Source: Prorocentrum cordatum
Taxonomy: Eukaryota > Sar > Dinophyceae > Prorocentrales > Prorocentraceae
Direction: 5' to 3'
Assembly: GCA_963575745.1 (NCBI GenBank)
Contig: CAUYUJ010018319.1
Location: 134,501 to 198,500, forward strand
Length of the DNA stretch: 64,000 nucleotides
The number at the start of each line of letters is the position of its first letter. Positions within the stretch are counted from its first letter, which is position 1. This document shows, piece by piece, positions 42,216 to 51,784 of this stretch. The notes under the pieces were generated by a model, which was not told the DNA's origin, ran no database searches, and worked only from the letters and a program-made list of their open reading frames with translations. Both the position numbers and the translations under genes were made by a program.

Positions 42216-43796
42216 ATGTCCGCCATGGTGACGCGTAATCGTCAGGCCATGCAGGGAAACCTGCCCATAAATGGATTCAGGAACGAGATGCCTGAGCCGC
42301 AGGGAGACCCGCAGACGTTCGGCCGCATTTTTGGAGGGCCTGCTCGATTCGAGCAGATGCATGGTAGCCCCTCGCATTGTATGCACACGCCGAGGGCCAT
42401 GACCCCAATGGCGACGCCACCTGCACAGTCTCCGTTCGGGACTCCTGGTCGCCCTGCCACGAGTGGCACCCTCATGGAGAGGATCGCAGCGGCCAGGGCC
42501 GAGCATGGTATAGCTCTCCTGAACATGATGCCGCCCGGCACTCCAACGAGTCAGCAGGGAAACCTGCCCGGCACTCCAAGCCATCATCGACTGTTTGCTG
42601 GACAAACCACAGTCGCTGGTGTGCCTGAAGACTACCGTGCAAGGGTGGCAGCTGCTGTGCAACAGGTGCAGAGTCACAACCTGCCTCGCCCGAGTGGTCA
42701 GAGGTGGAGGCCGGCCTGGTCCTGGGAGCCTGAGGGTCCCAATCCAAGGGATCCTGCTCGGCAACGAGCCTTCATCCCAGCCTTCAGTGCTCACCCGAGC
42801 ATGGCCCAGGGCCAGAGACCATCGCCAGCACGCATGAATCCGCCGCTGTACCCTGATGGGTCCAGAGTTCCGAACGAGTTTGTTCGCGAGATGGCGGATC
42901 AATTCCACGGCCTCACAAACGTGCGCTGTAGCGATCAGTCCATGTATCCGCACGTGGCCTTTATGCCTGCGCCGACGACGCCAGATGTGGCTGTCCAGCC
43001 TACTGCCCATTTGATATCGTCTGGCAGTAGAGGTGTGCCTGATTATATCAGGCAGACATGCCGCACCCAACAGGCGTGCTTCAGGCGCGGACAGGCCGTG
43101 CAGAACGTGCGTGATCAGTCACGTGCAGCCGCGCTTGAGGTTGCGAGGAACAGAGGCTCACCCATGCGAGGGAACTCGCCCGCTGCGACGCCTACAGCCT
43201 CCGCGTCAGCAGCTCCTCCAGTTGTGGCTGCCGTAGTGCCGGAGGTGCTAGATTCAGCAGGGGATCCCCCAGCGACCTTCATGCACTCCGAGACGGTCCT
43301 GGAGAGACAGCGGCGGGTATATCCCAGAGCAGCAGATGTGGAAGTTTTCACTGGGATGGAAGATACCTGCGCGGTATGCCTCGAGGAATTTCAGCCCAGG
43401 GAGAGTGTTTACCGTTTGAGGTGCAATCACTTATTCCATGAGGAGTGCTGGAATTCAAATGTGGTGGGCCACGTTGCAAATCAGCGCGAGGGAGACCCTC
43501 AGCAACCGCCGTGTGCTATCTGCCGAGCGCCTGGCATCATAGCGTCATCATTCCCATGGGCCCGCTCCTGCACTCAGGCTCCTGAGCAAGCAGCGAGGGA
43601 GCTGCGGGAGTTGAGGGGCATGGTGGAGGAGATGACAGCCAGGATGCTAGACAGGCAGACAGCTCAGCCCCAGCAGCAGGGAAACCTGCCGGAGGAGGTG
43701 AGGCCGCCGATGGAGACGGGATACTTCGATCAGCTTATCCCGATGACGGCGCCTCAGCAGGGAAACCTGCCTAACACCCCACAGGTGTCACCTTAA
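42216..43796 (+). CDS. Copia-1 ORF with RING-H2 finger
   Basis: A 526-residue frame from ATG 42216 to TAA. The first 370 residues are Pro/Gln/Ala-rich and disordered. The RING-H2 is at 43368-43523: CAVCLEEF, then RLRCNHLFHEECW (CxHxxHxxC), then PPCAIC. The zinc ligand order C3H2C3 is complete, with a longer than usual loop before the last CxxC. RING-H2 proteins usually act as E3 ubiquitin ligases by binding E2 enzymes. A short helical tail (PEQAARELRELRGMVEEMT) follows. Seven micro-hairpins lie within, one of them (42756) read as ARQRA instead of GNxP. The role in the element is unknown; altering host protein stability is a guess. Confidence 0.8.
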   Translation: MSAMVTRNRQAMQGNLPINGFRNEMPEPQGDPQTFGRIFGGPARFEQMHGSPSHCMHTPRAMTPMATPPAQSPFGTPGRPATSGTLMERIAAARAEHGIALLNMMPPGTPTSQQGNLPGTPSHHRLFAGQTTVAGVPEDYRARVAAAVQQVQSHNLPRPSGQRWRPAWSWEPEGPNPRDPARQRAFIPAFSAHPSMAQGQRPSPARMNPPLYPDGSRVPNEFVREMADQFHGLTNVRCSDQSMYPHVAFMPAPTTPDVAVQPTAHLISSGSRGVPDYIRQTCRTQQACFRRGQAVQNVRDQSRAAALEVARNRGSPMRGNSPAATPTASASAAPPVVAAVVPEVLDSAGDPPATFMHSETVLERQRRVYPRAADVEVFTGMEDTCAVCLEEFQPRESVYRLRCNHLFHEECWNSNVVGHVANQREGDPQQPPCAICRAPGIIASSFPWARSCTQAPEQAARELRELRGMVEEMTARMLDRQTAQPQQQGNLPEEVRPPMETGYFDQLIPMTAPQQGNLPNTPQVSP

Positions 43797-44875
43797 ATGT
43801 CTCCCCAGAGTGGGGGCGGGGCAGGGCTGGCACTGGGCCCTGAGCAGCTGCGTGAGTTGCGTGTTCGGCATTTCCAGACCCAAGTTGATAATGCGCACGC
43901 AACCTTTATGCTGGATGCCGAGAATCCTGAGACTGAGAGTGCGTCGTTGGACCTCTCAGATTCCTCAGTGGCAACAGCGGCAACAGCAGCCAGGGCCGTC
44001 GATTTCTCAGCTACGAACGAGGAGTTCGATGAGTGGTTGCAGTACAGGGATCACCTCACGAATGAGGGGTTGCAGGACATCGCCCTTCACTCGTATCTGA
44101 CGCTGACGAGACGCACCACCCGCGAGCAGTATAAGAGCATACGTGATGAGTATGCCAACTGGCGGGAGGAGCGTGACGCTCATGCTCAGAACGTGTCGTA
44201 CTTCCAGTGCATCGACCTGGCACGTGTGGCCGAAGGCAGGCCGGGTGCCAGCGTAGCGCGGGGAAACCCGCCAGGGAGTGCAACTGAATCGCGGGGAAAC
44301 CCGCCGGATGGCGCAGCTGGCACTTCAGAAACAGTGCACATCAAGCAGCCGAGTAAGACTTTCTTGGGCGATGGTGGAAACTCTATCCTCGTCGATGTAG
44401 GCTCGAAGATCAACATTACGGGAGAAAACACGAGCCGCAAGTTTGTCCAGGCTGCTGAGGCACACGGCCGTTCTTGTACGTTCGATCCCCGTTCTCGTTT
44501 GAACATCAACGGGGTGGCGAAGTGTCGGCCCCAGCGGATGCCGCAGGCACCTTCCGTATTGCCTGCGAGTGCCAGGGCTCGACCCAGGTCGATTCGTACA
44601 AGACGAACATTGTGTCAGGCTGTGGCAAAGACCTGCCAGCCATCCTAGGCCTCGATAGTATGCAGGACAAGCGCACTATTATTGTGCTCGAGCGAGGCCA
44701 GGAGAAGCTGATATTCCCTGGGAAGGGACAGGTCAAGATGGAGCTCCCCGAGGGCTCCAAGATCATGCCGACGACGAAGCTGCCATCAGGACATCTGTCG
44801 ATCAGGTGTGATCGATTTGGAGCTGCGGGCAACCCGCCTCGAGCTCAAGCAGCACGTCATTTCAGACGGTGCTGA
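43797..44875 (+). CDS. Copia-1 protease region (frameshifted)
   Basis: The frame 43797-44648 starts directly after the previous stop. It has a helical segment (FDEWLQYRDHLTNEGLQDIA), two adjacent GNPP hairpin motifs, then SILVDVGSKINITGENTS (about 44382), where DVGS is a plausible aspartic-protease active site of DxG type. Frame 44474-44875 continues with CGKDLPAILGLDSMQDKRT (about 44622), the ILG motif of retroviral-type proteases, and ends KMELPEGSKI...SGHLSIRCD. A shift near 44480-44520 separates the two. The protease would cut the polyprotein. Confidence 0.6.
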
Positions 44876-45722
44876 CGGGCGAGCCGACCCCGGCGCAGGA
44901 GCGCGAACAATGGCAGGGAAACCTGCCTCAGGGGTTGATGGAGACGCTCGCCAAAGCTATGGTGAGAGGCGATACATCGACGATCTTGAGACGTTCGATT
45001 GCTTCGTAGCCAGGACACTGGCCCAGCGTGGTGGAAGTGTACCCATGGACGCTGTACGGTCCCGCCGTAAGATAGTGATGGGGTACACGAACCGTGAGCT
45101 GCAGACAGTCAGTGACGCAAGGTCCAAGGGCGTGCTGAAGCAGCTGATGGATAATCCATCCATGCTGGCGGCATCTGCGGAGCAATCCGCCTCTGAGGCC
45201 ACGGCGCGCTGCAGTGCTGAGCTCCAGCATCTGAGGGAAGCCCAGATGCTGGCAGACATTGCAGGTACATCTTCTTTATCTTGAAGATGGCAGGGCGACG
45301 CTGCCCCCTCGTCGTCTTGCCTGATGGCCGGAAAGCCGGGGGGTAACAAGGACAGCGGGGCAACCTGCCTTAGCAAAAGAGCTTTTGTCATCGAAGATAC
45401 GAGAGAGGCTTGCGCCGACCTCCGCACCCGAGGTTATATCTGTGATCGTATTTCCCACAATGAGCTTATGACGACTGTGGGCGCAGATTACCTGGGTGCG
45501 GTGATCAGTGGAGATTACATTCTCATATGGATTAGTGCCCCGGGTGACTGGTATGTACGAACTCCAGGGAAGAGAGTGGCCCCACATTGGTCACGTATCC
45601 AACACCTTTTGATAAAAACCAGGAAGCCCCGTATGATAATCATAATATTTGGTCCCCCCCAGGATATGTTTGGAAGTTATCTCCAGTACGTGATACTCTG
45701 GAAGATCTTAAGTTGTCAGTAG
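44808..45722 (+). CDS. Copia-1 spacer ORFs of unknown function
   Basis: Two frames, 44808-45284 and 45324-45722. The first is helical with MGYTNRELQTVSDARSKGVL and ends at TGA. In the second, after AGKPGGNKDSG, comes CADLRTRGYICDRISHNELM and GDYILIWISAPGDWYVRTPG. I have the impression that this SHxELM and LWISxPxDW block is common in dinoflagellate Copia polyproteins, but I cannot name its function. Micro-hairpin 44913 is read here as AGKPA, in a different frame from the usual GNLP. Confidence 0.45.
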
Positions 45723-46951
45723 TACGGATGCGTTTGTGTCATTTCGGTATTCGGTTCAATATGCAAGACAGTACACCGAGTGGTACTTATATGCAGGTAG
45801 CTACATCAATACCGATTACCTCTAAGCTGTGGGCATGTACGTGCACATTGGCGATGCCACAACATGTGTTGGATTGGTACGGCCTAACGGTACGGCATGC
45901 TGAATGGCGAGCTCAGACACGTACCACACTCATCCGTCACCTGAACGACAAAATCCTGGGAAGCACCACCGCGCACGGAAACGTGCCTATATATTTGAAC
46001 ACCTATACACGTACGGACCACAACATCCATCACTACGTGACGACCAACAAGGGAGGACCGAAATGGTCTGATGTTACCCGACGTGTAACAATTAACCTGG
46101 ATACCAATGCGGTTATTCAGGATATCGCAGTAGCCGATCAACCAACAGGATCTGATTGGCATGCACCACTACCTGCAGGGGTTGCCAACATCAGCACACG
46201 GTTGTATTGGCAGCCCGAGGAACCGGTCTTGCTCGGAAACGAGCCTACTCAATCACCACAGAAACCTAGACGCGTCATCATAGATGACTGTCCTCTCCCC
46301 CCCCCGACTCTGGCGATTGACGCATGTGCCCACTCAACCACGACGATGGGCACGCAGGCCGGCGAACAAGACGAGCAAGTCTTACCTGCGGAATCGCGTA
46401 TCAAGCATAAGGGAAGGCTCAAAGCCGAAAAGGAAGCATGCATCAAGCCTCGCCGCATCAAAAAGCACGTTGAAGACGGAAACGACGATTGCGGCGACGA
46501 CTTGTCAGGACTCGGACAGGATCTTATGGCGACCTGGAGCGCTGACGTCCCTACTGAGCTGATAAGCTCCGATGAAGATGATGACCTGTTCCTTACCCTC
46601 CCCACATCTATGCCCGACGCGCGCGCTGACATACACAGCGTAGTCGCTACTCTATGCTATGGTCATAACAACTGCGTGGATATGTTGGAGCTTTGTGGCG
46701 GTGAGGGTGGCATTTCAGAGCTTGCCTTCTCAAGGGGACTCTCCTCAGGAGGCAACTTAGACAAGGCCACGTGTGTCGACCTGGGAGACCCCTCGGTGCA
46801 GCGGGCTGTAGATCACTACTTCGCAATATGCTACGTACGAGTTGCCATGCTACAACCCAGTTGCCGCGACACAGGACCACCATCCTACTACAACTACAAA
46901 GTCAATCGCAATACTTGGGAACAGCACCACAAAAAAAAATACCACACATAA
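45587..46951 (+). CDS. Copia-1 methyltransferase-like domain, N-terminal part
   Basis: After an unassigned block (MRLCHFGIRFNMQDSTPSG), a DWYGLTVRHAEWRAQTRT block and an acidic linker, the end of this frame has MLELCGGEGGISELAFSRGL (about 46681), which fits motif I (SAM binding, xxELxxGxGGxS) of C5-cytosine methyltransferases. CVDLGDPSVQRAVDHY (motif II region) and VAMLQPSCRDTG (about 46842, in the place of motif IV PPC, with Cys kept) follow. The frame ends after a run of nine A (46931-46939) and the domain continues in another frame. Cytosine methyltransferases have been reported in retrotransposons of Symbiodiniaceae. Confidence 0.5.
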   Translation: MVTYPTPFDKNQEAPYDNHNIWSPPGYVWKLSPVRDTLEDLKLSVVRMRLCHFGIRFNMQDSTPSGTYMQVATSIPITSKLWACTCTLAMPQHVLDWYGLTVRHAEWRAQTRTTLIRHLNDKILGSTTAHGNVPIYLNTYTRTDHNIHHYVTTNKGGPKWSDVTRRVTINLDTNAVIQDIAVADQPTGSDWHAPLPAGVANISTRLYWQPEEPVLLGNEPTQSPQKPRRVIIDDCPLPPPTLAIDACAHSTTTMGTQAGEQDEQVLPAESRIKHKGRLKAEKEACIKPRRIKKHVEDGNDDCGDDLSGLGQDLMATWSADVPTELISSDEDDDLFLTLPTSMPDARADIHSVVATLCYGHNNCVDMLELCGGEGGISELAFSRGLSSGGNLDKATCVDLGDPSVQRAVDHYFAICYVRVAMLQPSCRDTGPPSYYNYKVNRNTWEQHHKKKYHT

Positions 46952-48243
46952 CTTACTGTGGTAAAATTGCCGTTGCTCAAGATGATGCACGGAGGTGGTT
47001 TATGCGCGAACAACCCACAGGAACATGGGTGGATGACATTTCCCCATGGAAGGAACTTGCCAACCGACCACGCATCACAACCGTGCGCATTGATCAGTGC
47101 GCGACGGGACTCAAAGATACGGCTGGTGACTATATTAAGAAGCCGACAAATATCACCAGCAACGACGAGACGATTCTTAAACCTTTTGAGCGACTCAAAT
47201 GCAACGGTCAGCAGTTGCACGCACAACCGTGCAACAGAGAGCTTTCACTTGCACAAAAATACACTCGACGACTGCAGTCTGCCTTTGTGGAAGCCGTCTA
47301 TTTGGCGAAAGCAATTGACACTACGCGCGGAAACGCGTCTACACGTACCGCACATGCTTACCCTGCTGACCTTCCTGATCAAGCTGAACCGGGAGAAGGT
47401 ATGAGACGCGTCGGCGATCGTATCATCCCAAAAGTGGCTACATGCCCAGCATGCATCGACAATTTCCGAAAGGACAGTCCTAGCCACAACAGAGACCCTA
47501 CGCAGTGTAAGTATCATGATTATATCTCTGTTTATTGGCCATGTCCCGCATGCCAAAGGGATCTTACGAGAAGTGAAGGTGTTAAGAACCACCTCGATAC
47601 CGAACCTGGTAAATTTCGTTTTGCTGAACCGTTTAAACTTCCAGACGACCATGACCCCGAAGGTAAGACTGTGCCAGCTTGGTGGGAACCCTCACCCAAA
47701 CCTGGTGAGGGCCAAGCTTCAGCGTCAGGTGGCCGCCAAGGCGCACACGCCAGGCCACCGCGCCCACGATCCTTCGGGAACGCTGATCCGACATCTGGTG
47801 CCAGCAGTTACGACATTCTACGAGACGCCCCTGAGCGTGGAAACGCGCCTTCTGCGTCTTCTGGCGAACCGCCACAGGTAGCGGCCCGCCGTGGTCGCCT
47901 ACAAGGCGTACCACCACCACCAGATGCAGTTGACGAAGGAGACCGCCCGCGGAGAGCTACACGGAACCCTCTTGCCTCCACCGGCTCGGGGGCTCCACGA
48001 CTACCCGACTGGGCGAGATTTGATATCCAACGCAGTTTGCAAAATCTCCGTAGTCATGAACGTCATGTTGTTAAAAAGGAACTCCGTAAACTGCACCTAC
48101 GGTGGTATCATGCGAAGGAACCCAAGATGATGTTAATCCTAGACAAAGTGGGACTGGACAACGTTCGACTGAATATGATCAAAGAAGTTTGCGACACCTG
48201 TCGGGAATGCAGAGCATGGGGACGTCCAGGAAACTCAACATAA
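46940..48243 (+). CDS. Copia-1 methyltransferase C-terminal part and integrase zinc domain
   Basis: Continues after the A9 frameshift: ITYCGKIAVAQDDARRWFMR, EQPTGTWVDD (in the place of motif VI ENV), IDQCATGLKD, IKKPTNITSN. A Cys-rich block comes next (CPACIDNFRKD, CKYHDY, WPCPACQRDLTRSEGVKNH), which may be extra zinc fingers. A Pro-rich linker with hairpin 47835 leads to LHLRWYH (His 48094 and 48109) and CDTC (48190-48201), the HHCC domain of integrase. The frame stops at TAA 48241-48243; the integrase core resumes in the same phase. Confidence 0.55.
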
Positions 48244-49410
48244 CCTTCGGTGAGCCTTCCTGGAAATTGGCTCGATGAAGGCGAAATGGGTCTCATGTTG
48301 TACAAGAAACGAACCATATTCCACATTATGGATCGTTGTATTCGCCTGGCAGCAGGCCAAGAGATTTCCGACAGAGAACGTGGTGCTATACTCGACGCCT
48401 ACCACTACTGCTGGATTGCCTATCATAGACCCTTCAAAGTCTTGTACTCAGATGGGGAAGGCGCCCTGAACAATGATACCGCTAAGGCCATGATGGCGAA
48501 CAAGGGTACAACGCTCCGTATCCGAGCGCCTGGCCAACGCGCGACTTCAATCGAGTCGCGAAACGGTGTTCTCAGGGGCGTTCTCCACATGATTGAGGAA
48601 GAGCTGAACAGACACAACATCCTTGTTGTATTCACTAGAGTACTGGCTGAAGGCATCTTCGTCACCAGCGCCTTCACGTTTTACAACGGAGTATCGCCAT
48701 GCCAAGCGCACACTGGACGCCAGCCCTCCTTTCTTCCTGACCTCGACACCCTTGACTTTCCCAAGGGGCCCGAGACGTCAGGCCATGAACGAGAACGTCG
48801 TGTGAGGGAAGTTAGCCTAGAAGCAATAACTCAAGCCGCGGCTGTGGCCAAGACAAGTCGTGCTCTCAGGGCTAAAACGGCTCCAGATGGTGCTCGCCTT
48901 TACTCAGCAGGGGATCTGGTCGACTACCATCGACCCACTGCCACTAAGGGCGATCATGGAGGCTGGAACGGCCCATTCCCTGTGATCCGTAACGTGCCTG
49001 AAAGAGGACGCATCGTTGTCAAGGCAGGATCTCGTGAGGCAATTGGGATGTATCCTGATTCTCGTCACACGCTATACACTGAATGCCTCCTTGCACGGGA
49101 ACTTGGCATGGATAATATGGCCATGCAAACAGTTCTTACGTATGTGGCACACCTTGGTGCAGGGAAACCTGCCGAAGTCTTTGGCTACATCCCAGAGTAC
49201 AAGGGAAACCTCAATCTTTCAGACGACAGCAAGTTTCACCCGCGCGTACACCTTGCACTACAGTATCTCGTGCGAAATTATTTCCGAGTAGAACACGTAG
49301 TAGCAGTTAGACTGGCCAAAAGTGTGTCATGTCTACCTGCAGTAAAGTACGCCACTGGGTCTACGCTGATCCACTACGACAATGATGTTAGCCCAGCCTT
49401 CCACTTATGA
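48244..49410 (+). CDS. Copia-1 integrase catalytic core
   Basis: Same phase as the upstream frame, separated by one TAA. The catalytic triad is visible: Asp in FHIMDRC (48331), Asp in LYSDGEG (48451) and Glu in TSIESRNG (48553), the last two 34 codons apart, as expected for a DDE core. Downstream are FYNGVSPCQAHTGRQPSFLP (the sPyxxxxGrxP block of Copia integrases, about 48680) and GDLVDYHRP...GWNGPFPVI (about 48912), the C-terminal domain with W-GP. Integrates element cDNA in the nucleus. Hairpin 49159 is read as AGKPA. Confidence 0.8.
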   Translation, partial: PSVSLPGNWLDEGEMGLMLYKKRTIFHIMDRCIRLAAGQEISDRERGAILDAYHYCWIAYHRPFKVLYSDGEGALNNDTAKAMMANKGTTLRIRAPGQRATSIESRNGVLRGVLHMIEEELNRHNILVVFTRVLAEGIFVTSAFTFYNGVSPCQAHTGRQPSFLPDLDTLDFPKGPETSGHERERRVREVSLEAITQAAAVAKTSRALRAKTAPDGARLYSAGDLVDYHRPTATKGDHGGWNGPFPVIRNVPERGRIVVKAGSREAIGMYPDSRHTLYTECLLARELGMDNMAMQTVLTYVAHLGAGKPAEVFGYIPEYKGNLNLSDDSKFHPRVHLALQYLVRNYFRVEHVVAVRLAKSVSCLPAVKYATGSTLIHYDNDVSPAFHL

Positions 49411-49669
49411 GTGTGTGGGCACTGGCCTGAACTTTTCTCAAACCACTGGTAACACTCATTCCAGACTCATCCAATGCTTGACTTCACATGTTCCTTCCTT
49501 AGGATTTCACGACGACCTGGCCAAGTATCAGCACCCGGGCGCCACGTCTGGAGAACACGACTCGCCTGGAAACAGGCCTCCGCCAGACACCCCAGGTGCT
49601 TCATCGCCAAGTGAAGGCCGTCTGTCGACAATCTACGAAGTAACGAGGAACATAATATCGAAGCCATGA
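49382..49669 (+). CDS. Copia-1 linker between integrase and RT
   Basis: Overlaps the end of the integrase frame in another phase. Includes hairpin 49564, read as SPGNRPP, and ends VTRNIISKP. Probably disordered. Frame shifts near 49395 and 49665 flank it. Confidence 0.4.
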   Translation: MMLAQPSTYECVGTGLNFSQTTGNTHSRLIQCLTSHVPSLGFHDDLAKYQHPGATSGEHDSPGNRPPPDTPGASSPSEGRLSTIYEVTRNIISKP

Positions 49670-50544
49670 TGCTGGAAGAGTGGTACGATGAGTTACGTAT
49701 GGACCTTCATCCCACGACGACTACCGACGATTACCTCTACTGCGTCCCAACAACTATGCTGCCCGACCAATGTGTTTTGGTTTCAGCATCTGTGGACGAC
49801 GAAGATATCGTATTGTCGGAAACGCTTGGAGACGAGCCTGAACCACAAGAGCCCTGTCTAGTCTCTCTATGCTCAACCACACCTGACGAGGACTACTCTC
49901 TTGACAGTGATGAATATGGTCCCTATGTTGAGTTATGCTCTATATCAGAAATGTCAAAGGTAGTGTTGGATCAGACTCAACTTGCACAGCTCGACACTGA
50001 TATGGTCGCAACGATGCGAGTATATGTATCCTCTGCTGCTAAACGTGCTGTGGTAGTCAAGGAAGACGACCTACTCACCAAAGCCGACATAGCAGCACAC
50101 CCGAAAGAGGTTAGTGAAGCTTTGTGCACTGAACTCAAGATCTGGCTTGATAACCGGTGCTTTGAGATGTATGATTTATCCAAAGCTTCCAACATCATGA
50201 CCTCCAGATATGTATAAAAATGGAAGTTCGTGAAGGTAGGTACCGAGAACGTTAAAACCATCCGTCTCAGACTTGTCCTTCGTGGATTTATGGACACTGA
50301 GGCTTTCGATGTGGAAACCATCTCGGGAACCGCTCGAAGGCAGTCCCAGAGACTCCTAGCAAGTGAGGCGGCATGCCATCCAGAGTGGGTCTTAGCATCC
50401 ATGGATATCGACAAAGCATTCCTCAAGGGTTTGACCTATGAGGAACTTGCCCATGCCACCGGCGAGGAAACTCACATGGTTTGCTTCACTCTTCCACCGG
50501 GAAGTGCCCAGGTACTTCGTACACTGCCACTTTTCATCCTATGA
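49666..50544 (+). CDS. Copia-1 RT, N-terminal part
   Basis: One phase with a single TAA at 50215-50217. An acidic segment comes first, then AAKRAVVVKEDDLLTKADI and LCTELKIWLDNRCFEM (the region that begins Copia RT). After the stop come RLRLVLRGFMD, SGTARRQSQRLLASEA and ASMDIDKAFLKGLTYEELA with catalytic Asp 50404 (motif A), then LPPGSAQVLRTLP. The frame shifts near 50500-50540 into the next ORF. Confidence 0.75.
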
Positions 50545-51784
50545 CGAAAGCCGACATTGCCTCAGGTGCCTCAAGCCAGGAACGGGTACAAAGGACGCCC
50601 CCAGAGCGTTCTCTCTCAAGCTTCGTGCGACCACACGAGCTATAGGGCTTACGCCGACAAGTTATGACCCTGAATTTGAATTCAGCCAAGATTTGTTAAC
50701 GGCAAAACATGTCGATGACATTAATATGACAGGCCTAGAGAAAAATAAAGACGACTATATACAACGTGTCGAAAAGGTGTTTGGCAAATGCAAGCTTAAC
50801 AAACACTCATATACGAACTGCGCCGTTCGCTACACTAAGAATGACCAAGGGGATGTGATCATGGATCAGGACGAGTATATCAAACAACTACGTCCCATCA
50901 CGCACCCAGAACTTACAGGAGCGGCGGCCGATGCCAGAGCCACCAAACTCATCACCGACATGTTCGTCAGCTTGCGAGGAGCCCTCGCCTATGCCCTTCT
51001 TACTCAAGTCTGGCTCATGGTATATGTGGTCCCTCTTCAGAAAATCCAAGAGCCCGCCAACCTACAAGTCAGACGACTGAATGCTGTGGCGCGAAAGCTG
51101 ATCAGCAGCCCGAAACGCATCACCTTCCCTCGGATGAAGCCGACGAATGAAGTTGACATACACAGTGATTCGGGGTATCGTAAGCTCACCGGGGAGGAGG
51201 ACGATGAGACCAAGGGCTATGGCATACGCGGGGCCAACGTACTACGGCGAGGAAACTCGCCTCAAGGCAAATCCGTCGTCAACCTCTGTGACGGATTATG
51301 CAAATCACACCGGCTGCAGGTGAGGTCCAGCTATGCCGCTGAGGCACTTGCAGCTGCGCGCAACCTCGATTAGTGTTGCCCTACGCTCATCACTCTCCAC
51401 GAGCTCATGGCAGGGGCTCTGACTCCACGACAACTACGAGATATGCGTGAAGTTGGGGGCCTGGCTATTAAAGTACCCCTTACCATAGACGCAGCGTCGG
51501 TTTATACATCGCTGTCCAGCAAGGATCTTAAGATACCGACGGAACGGACCTTGCTTGGACATATTAGCTGGATACGTGGGCTCATGGATATAGGTATAGT
51601 GCATAATGTGCAGTGGTGTGATACTAGAGATATGACCGCAGATGGGCATACAAAGGGGAGCATCGATCGGGAGCTACTTTTGGAAGTGATGTCAGGCAAC
51701 CAGTCATTTAAGTATGACGTGAAGCAGTTTGTTCCCTTTCGGGGTCCTGAGGACAGAAACAAGCCTAAGTCTAATCAGTTATAG
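50438..51784 (+). CDS. Copia-1 RT C-terminal part and RNase H
   Basis: Continues with GTGTKDAPRAFSLKLR (about 50585) and AKHVDDINMTG (HVDD, motif C, Asp pair at 50714 and 50717). RNase H begins with VDIHSDSGYRK (Asp, about 51157) and has SSYAAEALAA (Glu, about 51328). After a single in-frame TAG (51371-51373) it ends with LTIDAASVYTSL, WCDTRDMTADGHTKG (final Asp residues, about 51617) and the stop at 51784. All catalytic residues I can place are present, so decay is limited to the stop and the upstream shift. Confidence 0.8.
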
